Shown: piece after piece, positions 4,934 through 5,461 of the stretch | How positions within the stretch are numbered: position 1 is the first letter of the stretch | Layout: each line of letters begins with the position of its first letter | NCBI GenBank assembly: GCA_041487355.1 | Contig: JBGPND010000295.1 | Coordinates: forward strand, 1-5,461 | From: JAMXLO01 sp041487355 | GTDB taxonomy: Bacteria > Pseudomonadota > Alphaproteobacteria > Acetobacterales > Acetobacteraceae | Length of the DNA: 5,461 bases | Reading direction: 5' to 3' | Made by a program: the position numbers and the translations under genes | The notes under the pieces: model-generated | What the model was told of the DNA's origin: nothing | Database searches by the model: none | The model's input: only the letters and a program-made list of their open reading frames with translations

Positions 4934-5461
4934 CGTATCCCCGCGCGCATGAAGCTCTGCACGAACTGCCGCTGGAACAGCAGGAAGGCCACCAGCAGCG
5001 GCGCGCTGGTCATCAGGGTCGCTGCCGTGACGATAGACCAGTCGATGCCCTGGTCGGTGGTGGCGAAGATCGCCAAGCCGACCGTCAGCGGCCTCGTGGT
5101 GACCGAGTTGGTGATCACCAGCGGCCAGAGGAAGTTGTTCCAGTGATAGCTGACCGACACAAGGCCGTAGGCGATGTAGGTCGGTTTCGCGAGCGGGACA
5201 TAGACGCGCCAGAGCCGCGCAAAAAGTCCGCAGCCTTCCAGCCTGGCGGCATCGTCCAGCGGCTGAGGAATGGTCAGAAAAGTCTGCCGCAGCAGAAAGA
5301 TGCCGAAGGCGGAGCCGAGATAGGGCAACGCGATCGCCAGGATGGTGTCGGCCAGGTGCAACTGCACCAGGGTTCGGTAGTTCTCCACCAGCAGCACGTC
5401 GGGCATCACCATGAGCTGCAGCAGCACCACCGCGAACAGCAGGTCCCGGCCAGGAAAGCTC
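4930..5461 (-). CDS. Carbohydrate ABC transporter permease, MalG/UgpE type (5' end outside window)
   Basis: Only the C-terminal 176 residues are in the window; the frame is open to its right edge (SFPGRDLLFA before the first internal GTG 5430). The family's typical 270-300 aa means about one third is missing. The visible part holds four hydrophobic segments: LLFAVVLLQLMVMPDVLLV, TILAIALPYLGSAFGIFLL, YIAYGLVSVSYHWNNFLWPL and VTAATLMTSAPLLVAFLLF. Between the second and third lies the EAA loop, which docks the ATPase: DDAARLEGCGLFARLW then RVYVPLAKP (visible residues 69-93, with G76 the conserved glycine). FPGR before the first segment and NNFLWPL are typical of the MalG/UgpE subunit of binding-protein-dependent sugar or glycerol-phosphate importers (CUT1). 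Substrate is unknown. The partner permease, binding protein and ATPase are not in the window and would be expected upstream, to the right. It is the first visible gene of the operon. Confidence 0.93.
   Translation of the reverse strand, partial: SFPGRDLLFAVVLLQLMVMPDVLLVENYRTLVQLHLADTILAIALPYLGSAFGIFLLRQTFLTIPQPLDDAARLEGCGLFARLWRVYVPLAKPTYIAYGLVSVSYHWNNFLWPLVITNSVTTRPLTVGLAIFATTDQGIDWSIVTAATLMTSAPLLVAFLLFQRQFVQSFMRAGIR

Overview
The window suggests a high-GC alphaproteobacterium, most likely Acetobacteraceae or a close Rhodospirillales relative. Two things point there: the GC-rich codon use of most genes, and a tandem pair of small genes (1389-2431) that resembles a pair I associate with Acetobacteraceae, the second carrying the HGGxSTGxRT motif. 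This assignment rests on recognition only; no search was run.

Left third (1-1388): an accessory, partly decayed stretch. It opens with the last 45 codons of an IS630-type transposase (stop at 138-140). An intergenic palindromic repeat follows (about 250-310). Next, on the minus strand, is a recognisable hypothetical-protein gene (1099 to 338) split by one in-frame TAA at 910-908. This stretch is visibly richer in A/T than the rest, consistent with acquired DNA. Positions 1100-1326 hold no gene I can support.

Middle (1327-2431, plus strand): a good sigma70-type promoter (TTGACA, 17-nt spacer, TAGTAT) with a small inverted repeat over its -10 edge drives two overlapping small genes. These are a 194-aa Pro/Asp-rich protein and a 155-aa HGGxSTGxRT protein with a Cys/Cys/Cys/His cluster. 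The last 30 or so codons of the second gene lie inside a pair of inverted, GC-rich REP-like palindromes.

Right part (2428-5461, minus strand): an operon read right to left. It runs MalG/UgpE-type carbohydrate ABC permease (5' end outside the window), inositol-monophosphatase-family phosphatase, CaiB/BaiF class III CoA-transferase, then MaoC-like hydratase. ATGA overlaps join permease to phosphatase and CoA-transferase to MaoC; a 56-nt gap precedes the CoA-transferase. A plausible reading is uptake of a sugar, polyol or phosphorylated substrate, dephosphorylation, and CoA-activation plus hydration of an organic acid. The substrate cannot be read from the sequence. The CoA-transferase resembles itaconate/mesaconate-type enzymes.

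The operon converges on the HGGxSTGxRT gene so tightly that the two stop codons overlap (TTAG, 2428-2431), at the edge of the REP-like repeat. I see no clear new defence or other novel system. The most noteworthy points are the repeat-derived gene ends, the nonsense-split gene and the unusual operon composition.
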